Of a DNA stretch of 19,048 nucleotides, positions 1 to 7,434 are shown one piece after another. Within the stretch, counting starts at the first letter, position 1. Each line of letters begins with the position of its first letter. The position numbers and the translations under genes were made by a program. The notes under the pieces were generated by a model. It saw nothing but the letters and a program-made list of their open reading frames with translations, searched no databases and was not told where the DNA came from. The stretch comes from an uncultured Armatimonadota bacterium (GTDB lineage Bacteria; Armatimonadota; UBA5829; DTJY01): assembly GCA_937875395.1 (NCBI GenBank), contig CALNCU010000141.1, positions 1-19,048 on the forward strand. Reading direction: 5' to 3'.

Positions 1-46
1 AGTCGCTGGAGGCTTCTGCAAATAGATCTATCTGAGAAAGATTCAT
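1..46 (-). CDS. hyfE: Hydrogenase-4 component E (HyfE), N-terminal 15 codons only
   Basis: Only the start is in the window. The minus strand reads ATG at 46-44 and then MNLSQIDLFAEASSD before the edge. A clear ribosome site (AAGGAA) precedes the ATG. The reading begins 22 bases after the hyfC stop on the same strand, so it is the third gene of the hyfB-hyfC operon. HyfE is a small membrane subunit related to the NuoK-type antiporter-like module, and hyfB-hyfC-hyfE is the usual gene order. The name rests mainly on position, because 15 residues are too few for a firm family call. Confidence 0.6.
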   Translation of the reverse strand, partial: MNLSQIDLFAEASSD

Positions 47-68
47 ATTGTAATTTCCTTTTTACCTC

Positions 69-992
69 TTATGCCTGCGCCGCCGCAATTAACGCTGCCA
101 GTAGGCTCATTGCAGCAGCAAACGATAGGAAGTTAGGCACGCTCCGCCATTTTAGCTTCACCAAAACACCTTCCGCAATTGCTACCGCTGTTCCCAATGC
201 CGCTATGCCTGCAAGGCTTATTGGGTAGTGCGCCGGCATTGATAGGGCCTGGCAGGCAGGCCAGACATTCATCAGCGTCTGTACGGCCAGTCCCAGGAAT
301 ATGCAGGTGCGCAGTGCCGATGCATACTCAATAATTGCAAGGCTGCGTCCGCTGTATTCAAGAATCATGGCTTCATGCACCATGGTTAATTCCAAGTGTG
401 TTGTAGGGTCGTCAACCGGCATCCGCGAGAGTTCTGCCAACGCGGCTAATACTAATGCCGCGCCTACCAGAATGGCTACAAACGGATCTATCTGCGATGC
501 ATATATTGCTTGCAGGTTGGTGCTTCCCGCGCCCAGAGAGAGCGCTCCTATCCCAATGACCAGCGTGGGTTCAACCAGCATGGAGATTGTGGCTTCCCGG
601 CTGGCCCCTAATCCGCCAAAAGCAGACCCCGTATCTATTGCAGCCAGCATGGTGAAGAACCGGCCCAAGGAAAGAAGATAGAGCACAAGGATAAAATTAG
701 TCGCCGGCGACCAGGTTGGCGGCAGAAGCGCGCCTGTCCACGGAACCAGGACTGCCGCAACAACTGCAACCGCTAAACCTATTGCGGGCGTCCAGATAAA
801 GACCCAGCTGGCGCTCTTGCTTATGGTCTCTGCCTTGCGAAGCAGCTTGGCCGTATCATAGAACGGCTGCAAGATGGGTGCGCCCATGCGGTTCTGCATC
901 AACGCCTTTACCTTGCGGATGATCCCTGTCAGCAGCAGCGGCAGGATAAATATGTTGATAAGATGGATTATTATTAAAATTGATGTTCTCAT
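69..992 (-). CDS. hyfC: Hydrogenase-4 component C / formate hydrogenlyase subunit 4 (NuoH-like membrane subunit)
   Basis: A 307-residue, strongly hydrophobic protein of the NuoH/HyfC/HycD family. It anchors the hydrophilic hydrogenase arm to the membrane and forms part of the proton channel. The diagnostic stretch is at residues 185-215: an AELSRMPVDDPTTHLE-type motif followed by TMVHEAMILEYSG, with acidic residues E187, D194, D195, E201, E207 and E212. An early NRMGAPILQPFYDTAKL segment (about 34-50) is also typical. Length matches the family (about 300-315). The start is the ATG at 992, which overlaps the hyfB stop by 4 bp (ATGA) and has GGAG upstream. The reading frame stays open upstream to 1526, but that part only shadows hyfB. 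The protein is probably translationally coupled to hyfB. Confidence 0.93.
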   Translation of the reverse strand: MRTSILIIIHLINIFILPLLLTGIIRKVKALMQNRMGAPILQPFYDTAKLLRKAETISKSASWVFIWTPAIGLAVAVVAAVLVPWTGALLPPTWSPATNFILVLYLLSLGRFFTMLAAIDTGSAFGGLGASREATISMLVEPTLVIGIGALSLGAGSTNLQAIYASQIDPFVAILVGAALVLAALAELSRMPVDDPTTHLELTMVHEAMILEYSGRSLAIIEYASALRTCIFLGLAVQTLMNVWPACQALSMPAHYPISLAGIAALGTAVAIAEGVLVKLKWRSVPNFLSFAAAMSLLAALIAAAQA

Positions 993-2977
993 TGTGCAAC
1001 TCCTACCCACAGCAGTAACCCCAGCATCGCCGCCATGTAGATTAGGTATTGGTGGATGCTGCCTGCCTGCAATCGCATGAGGAAGATTCCTGCCATCCTG
1101 CGTATGTTTTTTAGCAGTGGGGCATAAACCTTTGTCTCCAGAAGGGCTTCGTGCATAGTCCGAACGGCAACGGCCTCCGGGAAATGGCGGCGGTTGCGGC
1201 CGCTGATGGTAATCTCTATTGCATATTTGTAGATTATGCCAAACAGGCGCGAAATAGGCTGCGCAAAACTGGATGCGGTGTACTGCGTTCGCGGCCCCAG
1301 GTTCCCAAAACCGCATTCCCAGGTTATAAAGCGCCGTGCGGGACGGGTGCGGGCTAACCCTTTCATCCATACTGCCAGCGCTCCCACCGTACCAATCATA
1401 ATCAGGGCAAGAAGCGTAACAGGTATAGTCCAGGCGCTGTGAAGCAACGAAGGGCTGCCTGCCTGAGCAGTTATTTCTCCCAGGGGATAAAGCATCAGTG
1501 GGGCGGCAATACCAAACACTATGCATAGCGACGCCAGCATTACCTGTGCTGCTACCATGCTGCGGCTTACCTCATGCGCGCGTTCTGCTGCATGGCTTCT
1601 GGGGTTTCCCAGAAAGACCACTCCCACCGCCTTAACAAAGCAGGCTATTGCCAGTACGCCTATCAATGCCAGCCACCCCATTAAAAGCAGCGCTCCAAGA
1701 CGCAGGCTTACGGACCCGCCGTTCTGTGCCAGGCTGAAGAACCCCTGGTATAGTATCCATTCACTGGCAAATCCGTTAAGCGGAGGCAGTGCGCAGATGG
1801 CGGCGCTTCCAATCACAAAAGCCCCTGCCGTCCAGGGCATTCTATGAATCAGCCCGCCCAGCCGCTCAACATCGCGCAGATGGGTTCGGGCATCCACTGC
1901 TCCCGCGCCAAGGAAGAGTAGGCTCTTAAAGATTGCATGGTTGAGCGTATGGAAGAGCGCTGATGCCAGTCCCAGCTGTGCGAGCAGGGGGATATGATAG
2001 AGCTTGCCCAAAAGAGATGTTCCCAGCCCCATCATGATTATGCCTATGTTCTCTACGCTGTGGTATGCCAGCAGACGTTTTATATCGTGCTGCAACAGGG
2101 CAAAAATTACGCCCCAGAATGCGGATATTGCCCCTAGAATCAACAGAATCGGCCCCAGCGCAGGTGCGGCCAGGTGGTTGCCCGATACAAACAGCCGGGC
2201 CATGGCGTAGATGGCCGTCTTTATCATCACTCCGCTCATTATTGCAGATACGGGGGCCGGTGCGGCAGGGTGCGCAATAGGCAGCCACAAATGGAACGGC
2301 CATGACCCGGCTTTGGTTGCCAGGCCTATAAAGATTAACAGTGCGGGCCCCAATGCCGCCGATCCGGCCAGGCTCCATTCAGAAAACACCCAGCTGCCGG
2401 TTTGCTGGTATGCCCAGATGAAACCGGCCATCAGGAACGCCGTCCCTGTTCTGGTTGCGCCAAGATAGATAAATGCCGAGCGCCTGATATCCCGCTGCTC
2501 ATGATTTGCGATGACCAGGATAAACGAAGAGAGGGCCATAACTTCCCATGCAACCAGAAAGATTATTGCGTTTGCGGCCAACACTACTCCGGTCATGCTG
2601 GCTATGAGCAATGCAAGGGCCGACCATATAAAGCCAAGGGATATGCGTTTGCGCAGATGGTGCAGGTAGCCCGTAGAGAATAAGGCCACGGGGATGCCAA
2701 TGATACCTATTATGGCAAGGAACCAGCGGCTTAAGGGGTCCACCACAAAGCTGAATGTGGCGTCCCCCAGATACCATGGGAGCGGAAGGGCCAGTATACA
2801 GTTCTTTCCCAGCAAGGCTGCAACCAATAATAAGACGCAGCCGGCCATTATGGGAACAGAGAAAGCAGGTCCGGAATATCTCCGTTTAAATAAACCTGCT
2901 GCAGCAACAGTTATCCACAAGATGAAAGCGGCTCCGCACCATATGCCGGAGCCGCTCACTAGTTCAGAAATAGACAA
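989..2977 (-). CDS. hyfB: Hydrogenase-4 component B (HyfB), NuoL/MrpD-type proton-pumping membrane subunit
   Basis: A 662-residue polytopic membrane protein of the proton-conducting antiporter family (complex I NuoL/M/N, Mrp). The antiporter domain spans roughly residues 130-420. Visible ion-path residues are E145 in LVAWEVMALS, K222 in GLATKAGSWPFHLW, K253 in MSGVMIKTAIY, K300 in LLQHDIKRLLAY, and H347/K351 in HTLNHAIFKSLLFLG. The C-terminus (FLMRLQAGSIHQYLIYMAA) is typical of HyfB and not of NuoL. Length fits HyfB (about 670). The start is TTG at 2977: an in-frame TAA lies two codons upstream (2983-2981), an AGGTG ribosome site precedes it, and no in-frame ATG occurs before conserved sequence. 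It is first in a minus-strand operon hyfB-hyfC-hyfE. The complex couples electron transfer to proton translocation. Whether it carries a working [NiFe] site cannot be told here. Confidence 0.93.
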   Translation of the reverse strand: MSISELVSGSGIWCGAAFILWITVAAAGLFKRRYSGPAFSVPIMAGCVLLLVAALLGKNCILALPLPWYLGDATFSFVVDPLSRWFLAIIGIIGIPVALFSTGYLHHLRKRISLGFIWSALALLIASMTGVVLAANAIIFLVAWEVMALSSFILVIANHEQRDIRRSAFIYLGATRTGTAFLMAGFIWAYQQTGSWVFSEWSLAGSAALGPALLIFIGLATKAGSWPFHLWLPIAHPAAPAPVSAIMSGVMIKTAIYAMARLFVSGNHLAAPALGPILLILGAISAFWGVIFALLQHDIKRLLAYHSVENIGIIMMGLGTSLLGKLYHIPLLAQLGLASALFHTLNHAIFKSLLFLGAGAVDARTHLRDVERLGGLIHRMPWTAGAFVIGSAAICALPPLNGFASEWILYQGFFSLAQNGGSVSLRLGALLLMGWLALIGVLAIACFVKAVGVVFLGNPRSHAAERAHEVSRSMVAAQVMLASLCIVFGIAAPLMLYPLGEITAQAGSPSLLHSAWTIPVTLLALIMIGTVGALAVWMKGLARTRPARRFITWECGFGNLGPRTQYTASSFAQPISRLFGIIYKYAIEITISGRNRRHFPEAVAVRTMHEALLETKVYAPLLKNIRRMAGIFLMRLQAGSIHQYLIYMAAMLGLLLWVGVAQ

Positions 2978-2994
2978 GTCTTAACACCTATTCC

Positions 2995-3025
2995 AACACA
3001 CAAGCACTAACCGTTCTTGTGTGTT
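2995..3025. promoter_or_regulatory. Perfect 10-bp inverted repeat in the hyfB leader
   Basis: AACACACAAG at 2995-3004 pairs exactly with CTTGTGTGTT at 3016-3025 across an 11-nt loop. It lies between the hyf promoter and the hyfB start, ending only about 18 bases before the TTG, next to the ribosome site. As RNA it would form a hairpin close to the translation start; as DNA it could be an operator. No T tract follows, so it is not a terminator. The repeat itself is seen directly; the role is inferred. Confidence 0.6.
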
Positions 3026-3122
3026 AAATAGGTTACTGCTCATACGTTTTGCTAATGATTAGAGGTGATGCTCAACAGCCTCCTTGGGTTGTTATCAGTA
3101 CTATCGTACATCCGGTAACTTT

Positions 3123-3152
3123 ATTATAGCTCATTTGGCAGCATTGTATCAA
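3123..3152 (-). promoter_or_regulatory. Putative sigma70-type promoter of the hyfBCE operon
   Basis: On the minus strand a -35 element TTGATA (3152-3147) is followed after 18 bp by a perfect -10 TATAAT (3128-3123). Transcription would begin near 3116, leaving a leader of about 140 nt before the hyfB TTG at 2977. It lies back to back with the araC-type regulator promoter near 3198, so the two transcription units share one regulatory region of about 270 bp (2978-3247). Confidence 0.6.
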
Positions 3153-3194
3153 CCTTTTTTGTAAGGGCAGGCAGATTAAAAGTATGATGGAATA

Positions 3195-3203
3195 TGATAT
3201 AAT
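3195..3203 (+). promoter_or_regulatory. Extended -10 promoter of the AraC-type regulator gene
   Basis: TGATATAAT is a perfect extended -10 (TGn plus TATAAT, the hexamer at 3198-3203). The matching -35 position (about 3175-3180, ATTAAA) is poor, as is common for extended -10 promoters. The start site would be near 3210, about 38 bases before the preferred GTG start. Confidence 0.55.
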
Positions 3204-3247
3204 ACTACCATCAGGCTGAAATGGGTTGCATCAGCGGAGGCTGGCCG

Positions 3248-4084
3248 GTGGAAGTTAAGGAGTATAAGCATCAAAAGCTGTTATTTGAAGGTGATATCCA
3301 CGTTGCCGCCTACACAACCCTTGGCAGATTAACCAATGCTTACCAACCTTACTACCATTCTGAAATGGAGTTTCATCTTGTCTGCCAGGGGAGTTGCCGG
3401 TACTTTATAGGTAACGTAAACTATCAGCTTCAGAGCAATTCCCTTGCAATTATCCATAAGAACGAAGTTCATAGTTATATAGGCACATCCGGCCTCCGCA
3501 GCAAAAAGATGTCGCTCATCTTCTCCCCCAAGCTGCTTGCAAACAGGCTGGCAGCATTAGAGATTGTAAACAATCTTAACTCTACACACTACATAAAACT
3601 CTCCGCAAAGCAGGCCGGAATGGTTGAGCTGATTATTCAGGAGATTGCAGAGGAATGCCGTCTTAAAGAACCGTACTGGCAAAGTATTGTTAAGGACAGC
3701 ATTGAGAAGTTTCTTATTATACTAAGCAGGGCGCAGTTAAATACGGATGAAATGCCGATGGAGGAGAACCCGCTGATACAGGATATACTGGGCTATCTGG
3801 ATGAAACCTTTGCAGAGAAGATATCTCAGTCTGATGTTGCAGACCGTTTTGGCCTGTCGTCCTCTTCGCTCTCCCGGATGTTTAAGCGATATGTCGGGAT
3901 GGGTTTTCAGCGGTATCTTATGCACAGAAGAATCATAGAAGCCAAACAAATGTTAGAGAATACCGACCTTAAGATTCTATCTGTGGCAACCGCCGCAGGT
4001 TTTGATGACCTGTCAACGTTTAACCGGGACTTCAAACTTCTTACGGGAATCTCCCCCTCAATCTACCGCAAAATTTCCTTATAA
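3248..4084 (+). CDS. AraC-family transcriptional regulator (cupin sensor plus two helix-turn-helix motifs)
   Basis: A 278-residue regulator. Residues about 10-85 resemble the AraC N-terminal cupin ligand pocket (YYHSEMEFHLVCQG then LAIIHKNEVHSY). Residues about 175-275 form the AraC/XylS DNA-binding domain, with the first helix-turn-helix at about 191-213 (SQSDVADRFGLSSSSLSRMF) and the second at about 241-264, ending in the family signature AAGFDDLSTFNRDFKLLTGISPSIYR. GTG at 3248 was chosen because GGAGG lies 7 bases upstream. An in-frame ATG at 3221 would add nine residues but has no good ribosome site. AraC proteins with this layout usually sense a sugar or related small molecule, and the DegT and amidohydrolase genes downstream on the same strand are the natural targets. 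Control of the divergent hyf promoter is possible but unproven. Confidence 0.9.
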   Translation: MEVKEYKHQKLLFEGDIHVAAYTTLGRLTNAYQPYYHSEMEFHLVCQGSCRYFIGNVNYQLQSNSLAIIHKNEVHSYIGTSGLRSKKMSLIFSPKLLANRLAALEIVNNLNSTHYIKLSAKQAGMVELIIQEIAEECRLKEPYWQSIVKDSIEKFLIILSRAQLNTDEMPMEENPLIQDILGYLDETFAEKISQSDVADRFGLSSSSLSRMFKRYVGMGFQRYLMHRRIIEAKQMLENTDLKILSVATAAGFDDLSTFNRDFKLLTGISPSIYRKISL

Positions 4085-4213
4085 ATAACAAAATATCCCA
4101 AGACGCCGTAGAGTTTATCCTGTATTCTGTTAACAGGATGCGGCATCATAAACCCTAACCGGGTGGTTCTGCCGCACTCCTTAAGTAGCACATAATTGGG
4201 GAGGAATACTTCA
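4085..4213 (+). other. Spacer between the AraC regulator and the DegT gene, with two small stem-loops
   Basis: This 129-base spacer holds a 7-bp perfect stem (ATCCTGT 4117-4123 with ACAGGAT 4133-4139). A second, bipartite stem follows (CGGCA 4141-4145 with TGCCG 4170-4174, inner AACC 4151-4154 with GGTT 4165-4168). Neither is followed by a T tract, so they are not convincing terminators. No clear promoter was found, and read-through from the regulator is possible. The stems could be AraC operator half-sites or leader structures; no role can be assigned. Confidence 0.3.
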
Positions 4214-5464
4214 ATGGCAGTTGCAACAGAATTGGCGATAAACGGCGGCCCCAGGGTTCGCACGGAGGGGTTTCCGGGGCGGGGGCACTTTGGCATAGAA
4301 GAGAAGCGCGCAGTAGATGTGCTCTTTGATGCAGCCATACAAACCGGAAATGCAATAGGTTACGGCGGCGAGCAGGAAGATGCATACTGCCGGGAGTTTG
4401 CCGATATGCTTGGGGGCGGCTTTGCAGACGGAGTAAGCTCCGGCACGGCATCCGTCTACGTGGCGCTAAGATCGCTTGACCTGGAACCCTTTACAGAGGT
4501 GGTAGTAAGCCCCATCACGGACCCGGGCGGGATGATGCCCATAACAATGCTAAACTGCATACCTGTGCCCGCAGACTGCGCGCCGGGCAGCTTTAACATA
4601 GGGCCGGAACAGGTTGAGGCCGCAATCACTCCTTATACAAGCGCAATCCTGGTGGCGCATATAGGCGGGGTGGCAGCCGATATTGAGGGTATTATGGCGG
4701 TTGCAAAGAAGCATGGCCTCCCCGTGGTAGAGGACTGCTCTCAAGCCCACTACGCAAAAATAAACGACAGGCTGGTAGGTACTTTTGGAGATGTAGCCGC
4801 ATTCTCCACCATGTTCGGAAAACACCACTGCACGGGCGGGCAGGGCGGCATAGTCTTTACAAAAAATGAGAAGATATATCAAAAAATAAGATGGGCATCA
4901 GACAGAGGAAAGCCGTTTGGTCTCCCGGCCGGTTCTACCAACTGCCTGGCAACCCTCAACTACAATATGGACGAAATTGCCGCCGCCATAGGGCGGGTGC
5001 AACTCTCCAAGCTCCCCCAAATAGTGGCCCGGCGAAGAGAGATAGTGAGCAAACTGAACCAGAGTTTCGGACGCATGAAATCCGTTATAATACCAGAAGA
5101 GCTGCCCGGCGCGGAATCATCTTACTGGTGGCAGAGGCTTGGCCTGGATACATCAAAGCTTTTATGCAGCAAGGATGAGTTCTGCCGGGCACTGGGAGCA
5201 GAGGGCATACCGGTAGTGGCAAGATACGCCGCCCTGCCTCACACCTATGACTGGTTCAAAAACAGAAGGGTCTTTGGCAGCAGCGGATACCCCTGGTCAA
5301 GCCCAGATTACAAGGGGGATGCAAAAAAAGAGTTCCCATGCCCCAACGCCCATGCAGCCCTGGAGGATTACTTTCTGCTCTCAATAAATGAAGGATGGGG
5401 CGAAAAGGAGATTGCCGATACCGTGGAAGCCTTCATGAAAGTGGAATCTGCCTACCTTAAATAA
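4214..5464 (+). CDS. DegT/DnrJ/EryC1/StrS-family PLP-dependent enzyme (probable sugar aminotransferase or dehydratase relative)
   Basis: A 416-residue type-I-fold PLP enzyme. The cofactor aspartate is in VVEDCSQAH (D174) and the Schiff-base lysine is K203 in STMFGKHHCTGGQGG, the DegT-family signature. Other family marks are SSGTASVYVALRSL (about residues 80-95, phosphate binding), AHIGGVAADIEGI and the later NYNMDEIAAAIGRVQL. Length is typical for DegT-family enzymes (about 370-430). The start is ATG 4214 with GGGGAGG nine bases upstream; an in-frame TTG at 4196 is upstream of that ribosome site and was rejected. Relatives usually aminate keto-sugars for antibiotics or cell-surface glycans. 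Here there are no glycosyltransferase or nucleotide-sugar genes nearby, only two amidohydrolases, which points instead to small-molecule metabolism. The substrate is unknown. The lysine is present, so a PLP-dependent reaction is expected. Confidence 0.9.
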   Translation: MAVATELAINGGPRVRTEGFPGRGHFGIEEKRAVDVLFDAAIQTGNAIGYGGEQEDAYCREFADMLGGGFADGVSSGTASVYVALRSLDLEPFTEVVVSPITDPGGMMPITMLNCIPVPADCAPGSFNIGPEQVEAAITPYTSAILVAHIGGVAADIEGIMAVAKKHGLPVVEDCSQAHYAKINDRLVGTFGDVAAFSTMFGKHHCTGGQGGIVFTKNEKIYQKIRWASDRGKPFGLPAGSTNCLATLNYNMDEIAAAIGRVQLSKLPQIVARRREIVSKLNQSFGRMKSVIIPEELPGAESSYWWQRLGLDTSKLLCSKDEFCRALGAEGIPVVARYAALPHTYDWFKNRRVFGSSGYPWSSPDYKGDAKKEFPCPNAHAALEDYFLLSINEGWGEKEIADTVEAFMKVESAYLK

Positions 5465-5570
5465 AGAGGCACATATCTGCCGCCCGTGAAGTAAATGCTA
5501 TGCTGGAATCAGGCGCAAGCCGGAAAGATATAGGCCAAAAAGCAAGCCCGTCAGGAAGAAGGAGACTGTT

Positions 5571-6458
5571 TTGATAATAGATGCGCACAATCACCCGGAT
5601 TGGCATAAGCATAATCTGGAAAAGTTTCTGGCAAACATGGAACAGTACAATATAGATATAACCTGGCTGCTCTCATGGGAGGCGCCCTTGGATGAATATG
5701 ATCCAGGCTATTTAAGCGTTCTTCCCACGGCGGAGGAGGGGAGCGTGGCAATCCCATTCTCAAGATGCATCTCCTATGCAGAGCGTGCGCCCGGAAAGTT
5801 TGTGCTGGGATACGCCCCGGACCCGCGCAGGCCGGATGCAATAGACCGGCTTGCGGCGGCAGTGGATATCTACGGGGTGCGCGTCTGCGGGGAACTGAAG
5901 TTCAGGATGATGTACGATAACCCGGATGCCATACGCATGTATCGGTTCTGCGGAGAGAAGGGCCTGCCCGTCACCGTCCACCTGGATGATGAGTGGGATA
6001 CCGGTAGCAAATACCCCCGCCCCAACTGGTGGTACGGCGGGGGGATAGAAGCCCTGGAACGCGCCATCATAGCCTGCCCGGAGACCATCTTCCTTGGGCA
6101 CGCACCCGGGTTCTGGAGCCGAATCTCCGGTGATGACTCATGGAAGAGGGAGGCATATCCAACCGGCAAAGTAGCGCCGGGCGGAAAGCTGGTAGAAATG
6201 CTGAGAGCCTATCCCAACCTATACTGTGATCTGTCCGCCGGTTCCGGATGCCGGGCGCTTAAGCGCGACCCGGAGTTTGCGGTAGATTTTCTGCTGGAAT
6301 TCCAGGATAGATGCCTCTATGCAAGGGACTACTTTGACAACCAGCACCAGGAGTTCTTAAACTCCCTTGGCCTGCCTGAATACGTTCTTGCAAAAATCTA
6401 CTCCGGCAATGCGCTTAAGCTTGTGCCGCTGGAAAATATGGCAAACAAACAACCCTAA
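5571..6458 (+). CDS. Amidohydrolase-2 family metal-dependent hydrolase (first of two paralogs)
   Basis: A 295-residue TIM-barrel hydrolase of the amidohydrolase-2 group (COG2159-like: decarboxylases, lactonases and related hydrolases). Metal-site residues visible are the HxH of MIIDAHNHPD (H6, H8), E108 in VCGELKF, H137 in VTVHLDDEW, H177 in FLGHAPGFW, and D253 in YARDYFD. The start is TTG at 5571 with GAAGGAG six to seven bases upstream; the frame immediately gives the conserved IIDAHNH motif, so no later start is credible. The gene sits 106 bases after the DegT gene and 21 bases before its paralog. The two share a long C-terminal block (YPNLYxDLSAGSG...RDPE.AV.FL.EFQDR). The final-Asp motif is Y-A-R-D where the sister gene has F-G-T-D. 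Substrate unknown. Confidence 0.88.
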   Translation: MIIDAHNHPDWHKHNLEKFLANMEQYNIDITWLLSWEAPLDEYDPGYLSVLPTAEEGSVAIPFSRCISYAERAPGKFVLGYAPDPRRPDAIDRLAAAVDIYGVRVCGELKFRMMYDNPDAIRMYRFCGEKGLPVTVHLDDEWDTGSKYPRPNWWYGGGIEALERAIIACPETIFLGHAPGFWSRISGDDSWKREAYPTGKVAPGGKLVEMLRAYPNLYCDLSAGSGCRALKRDPEFAVDFLLEFQDRCLYARDYFDNQHQEFLNSLGLPEYVLAKIYSGNALKLVPLENMANKQP

Positions 6459-6479
6459 ACTAATATGGAGAATAAAGAA

Positions 6480-7355
6480 ATGTTTATAGATATACATGTT
6501 CACAGCAGACTGTTCCAAGGCCCCAAACGGAATGGCAAAGATGCCTACGCCACACCGGAGCATCTTCTGGCACGCTACGATGCCATAGGAGTGGAGCGTG
6601 CGGTGGTGCTGCCCGGGGTCAACCCGGAGTGCTGCCGCATCCCGCAGTCTATAGGAGAAGTCCTTCTGATGGCGGAGCAGCACAATGGGCGGTTCATCCC
6701 GTTCTGTAACGTAGACCCGCGGTCAATAAGCAACTCAAACGATGCTCCCCTGGGAGACATACTCTCCTACTATAAAGATAAGGGATGCAAGGGAGTGGGG
6801 GAGGTCTGCGCCAACATGCCGTTCCTGCATCCAATGGTGCAGAACCTTTTTAAGCATACAGAAAAGGCGGGGCTGCCGCTCACCTTCCACATCTCTCCAA
6901 CCATAGGCGGCAACTACGGCCTCTATGATGATCCCGGCCTGCCGCAGTTGGAGATGAGCCTGCGGTCATTCCCCAAATTGAACTTTCTAGGGCACTCGCA
7001 GGCATTCTGGGCAGAGATGGGCCGGCTGCTTACCCCTGCCGACCGGTGCGGCTACCCGAAATATCCTATAATAGAGGAAGGTGTGGTGCCTCACCTTATG
7101 AGACGCTACCCCAACTTGTACGGAGATTTATCTGCAGGGAGCGGGCACAACGCCCTGGCAAGAGACCCGGAGTATGCCGTTAAATTTCTAAACGAGTTCC
7201 AGGATAGGCTGCTCTTTGGCACAGATATCTGCGCGCCGGATACGCCTACCCCTCTGGTGGATTTTCTCCTTGATCTTAGGGATAGCGGCAAAATCTCTGA
7301 GGCGGTCTTCCAAAAAATAGCCAGAGAGAATGCTGTAAAACTGTTAAACCTGTAG
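6480..7355 (+). CDS. Amidohydrolase-2 family metal-dependent hydrolase (second of two paralogs)
   Basis: A 291-residue paralog of the preceding gene. Catalytic-site residues are H6 and H8 (MFIDIHVHSR), E108 (KGVGEVCAN), H137 (LTFHISP), H172 (FLGHSQAFW) and D249 (LFGTDICAP), the complete amidohydrolase-2 set. ATG 6480 is preferred over the in-frame ATG at 6465. GGAG (6467-6470) stands nine bases before 6480, nothing resembling a ribosome site precedes 6465, and the product then begins directly with the metal-binding strand, like its sister. It is the last gene of the plus-strand cassette and ends 14 bases before a strong terminator. The pair probably arose by tandem duplication and has diverged, so the proteins may act on successive or related substrates or form a mixed complex. 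Which applies is not visible. Confidence 0.9.
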   Translation: MFIDIHVHSRLFQGPKRNGKDAYATPEHLLARYDAIGVERAVVLPGVNPECCRIPQSIGEVLLMAEQHNGRFIPFCNVDPRSISNSNDAPLGDILSYYKDKGCKGVGEVCANMPFLHPMVQNLFKHTEKAGLPLTFHISPTIGGNYGLYDDPGLPQLEMSLRSFPKLNFLGHSQAFWAEMGRLLTPADRCGYPKYPIIEEGVVPHLMRRYPNLYGDLSAGSGHNALARDPEYAVKFLNEFQDRLLFGTDICAPDTPTPLVDFLLDLRDSGKISEAVFQKIARENAVKLLNL

Positions 7356-7369
7356 AATCAGCAAGATAC

Positions 7370-7424
7370 ATAAAAAGAGCCGTTCACCCGGAATGCGCGC
7401 TGCCAGGTGAACGGCTCTTTTTAT
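7370..7424. terminator. Bidirectional intrinsic terminator between convergent units
   Basis: The arms 7370-7388 and 7406-7424 pair perfectly over 19 bp around a 17-nt loop. The GC core is GAGCCGTTCACC / GGTGAACGGCTC, flanked by A and T runs, so a T tract follows the stem on both strands. It ends the DegT/amidohydrolase unit and can also stop minus-strand transcripts from the RND pump gene, whose stop codon is about 165 bases away. Confidence 0.93.
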
Positions 7425-7434
7425 ATAAACTCCG

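Noticed and set aside
993..1526. Upstream extension of the hyfC reading frame (to 485 residues)
   Set aside because: It only shadows the hyfB C-terminus in another frame. The extension is Cys/His/Pro-rich without membrane character, while ATG 992 has a ribosome site, an ATGA overlap and starts the conserved protein.
3221..3247. ATG at 3221 as start of the AraC-type regulator
   Set aside because: No ribosome site precedes it, and the GGAGG lies inside this extension at perfect distance from the GTG at 3248.
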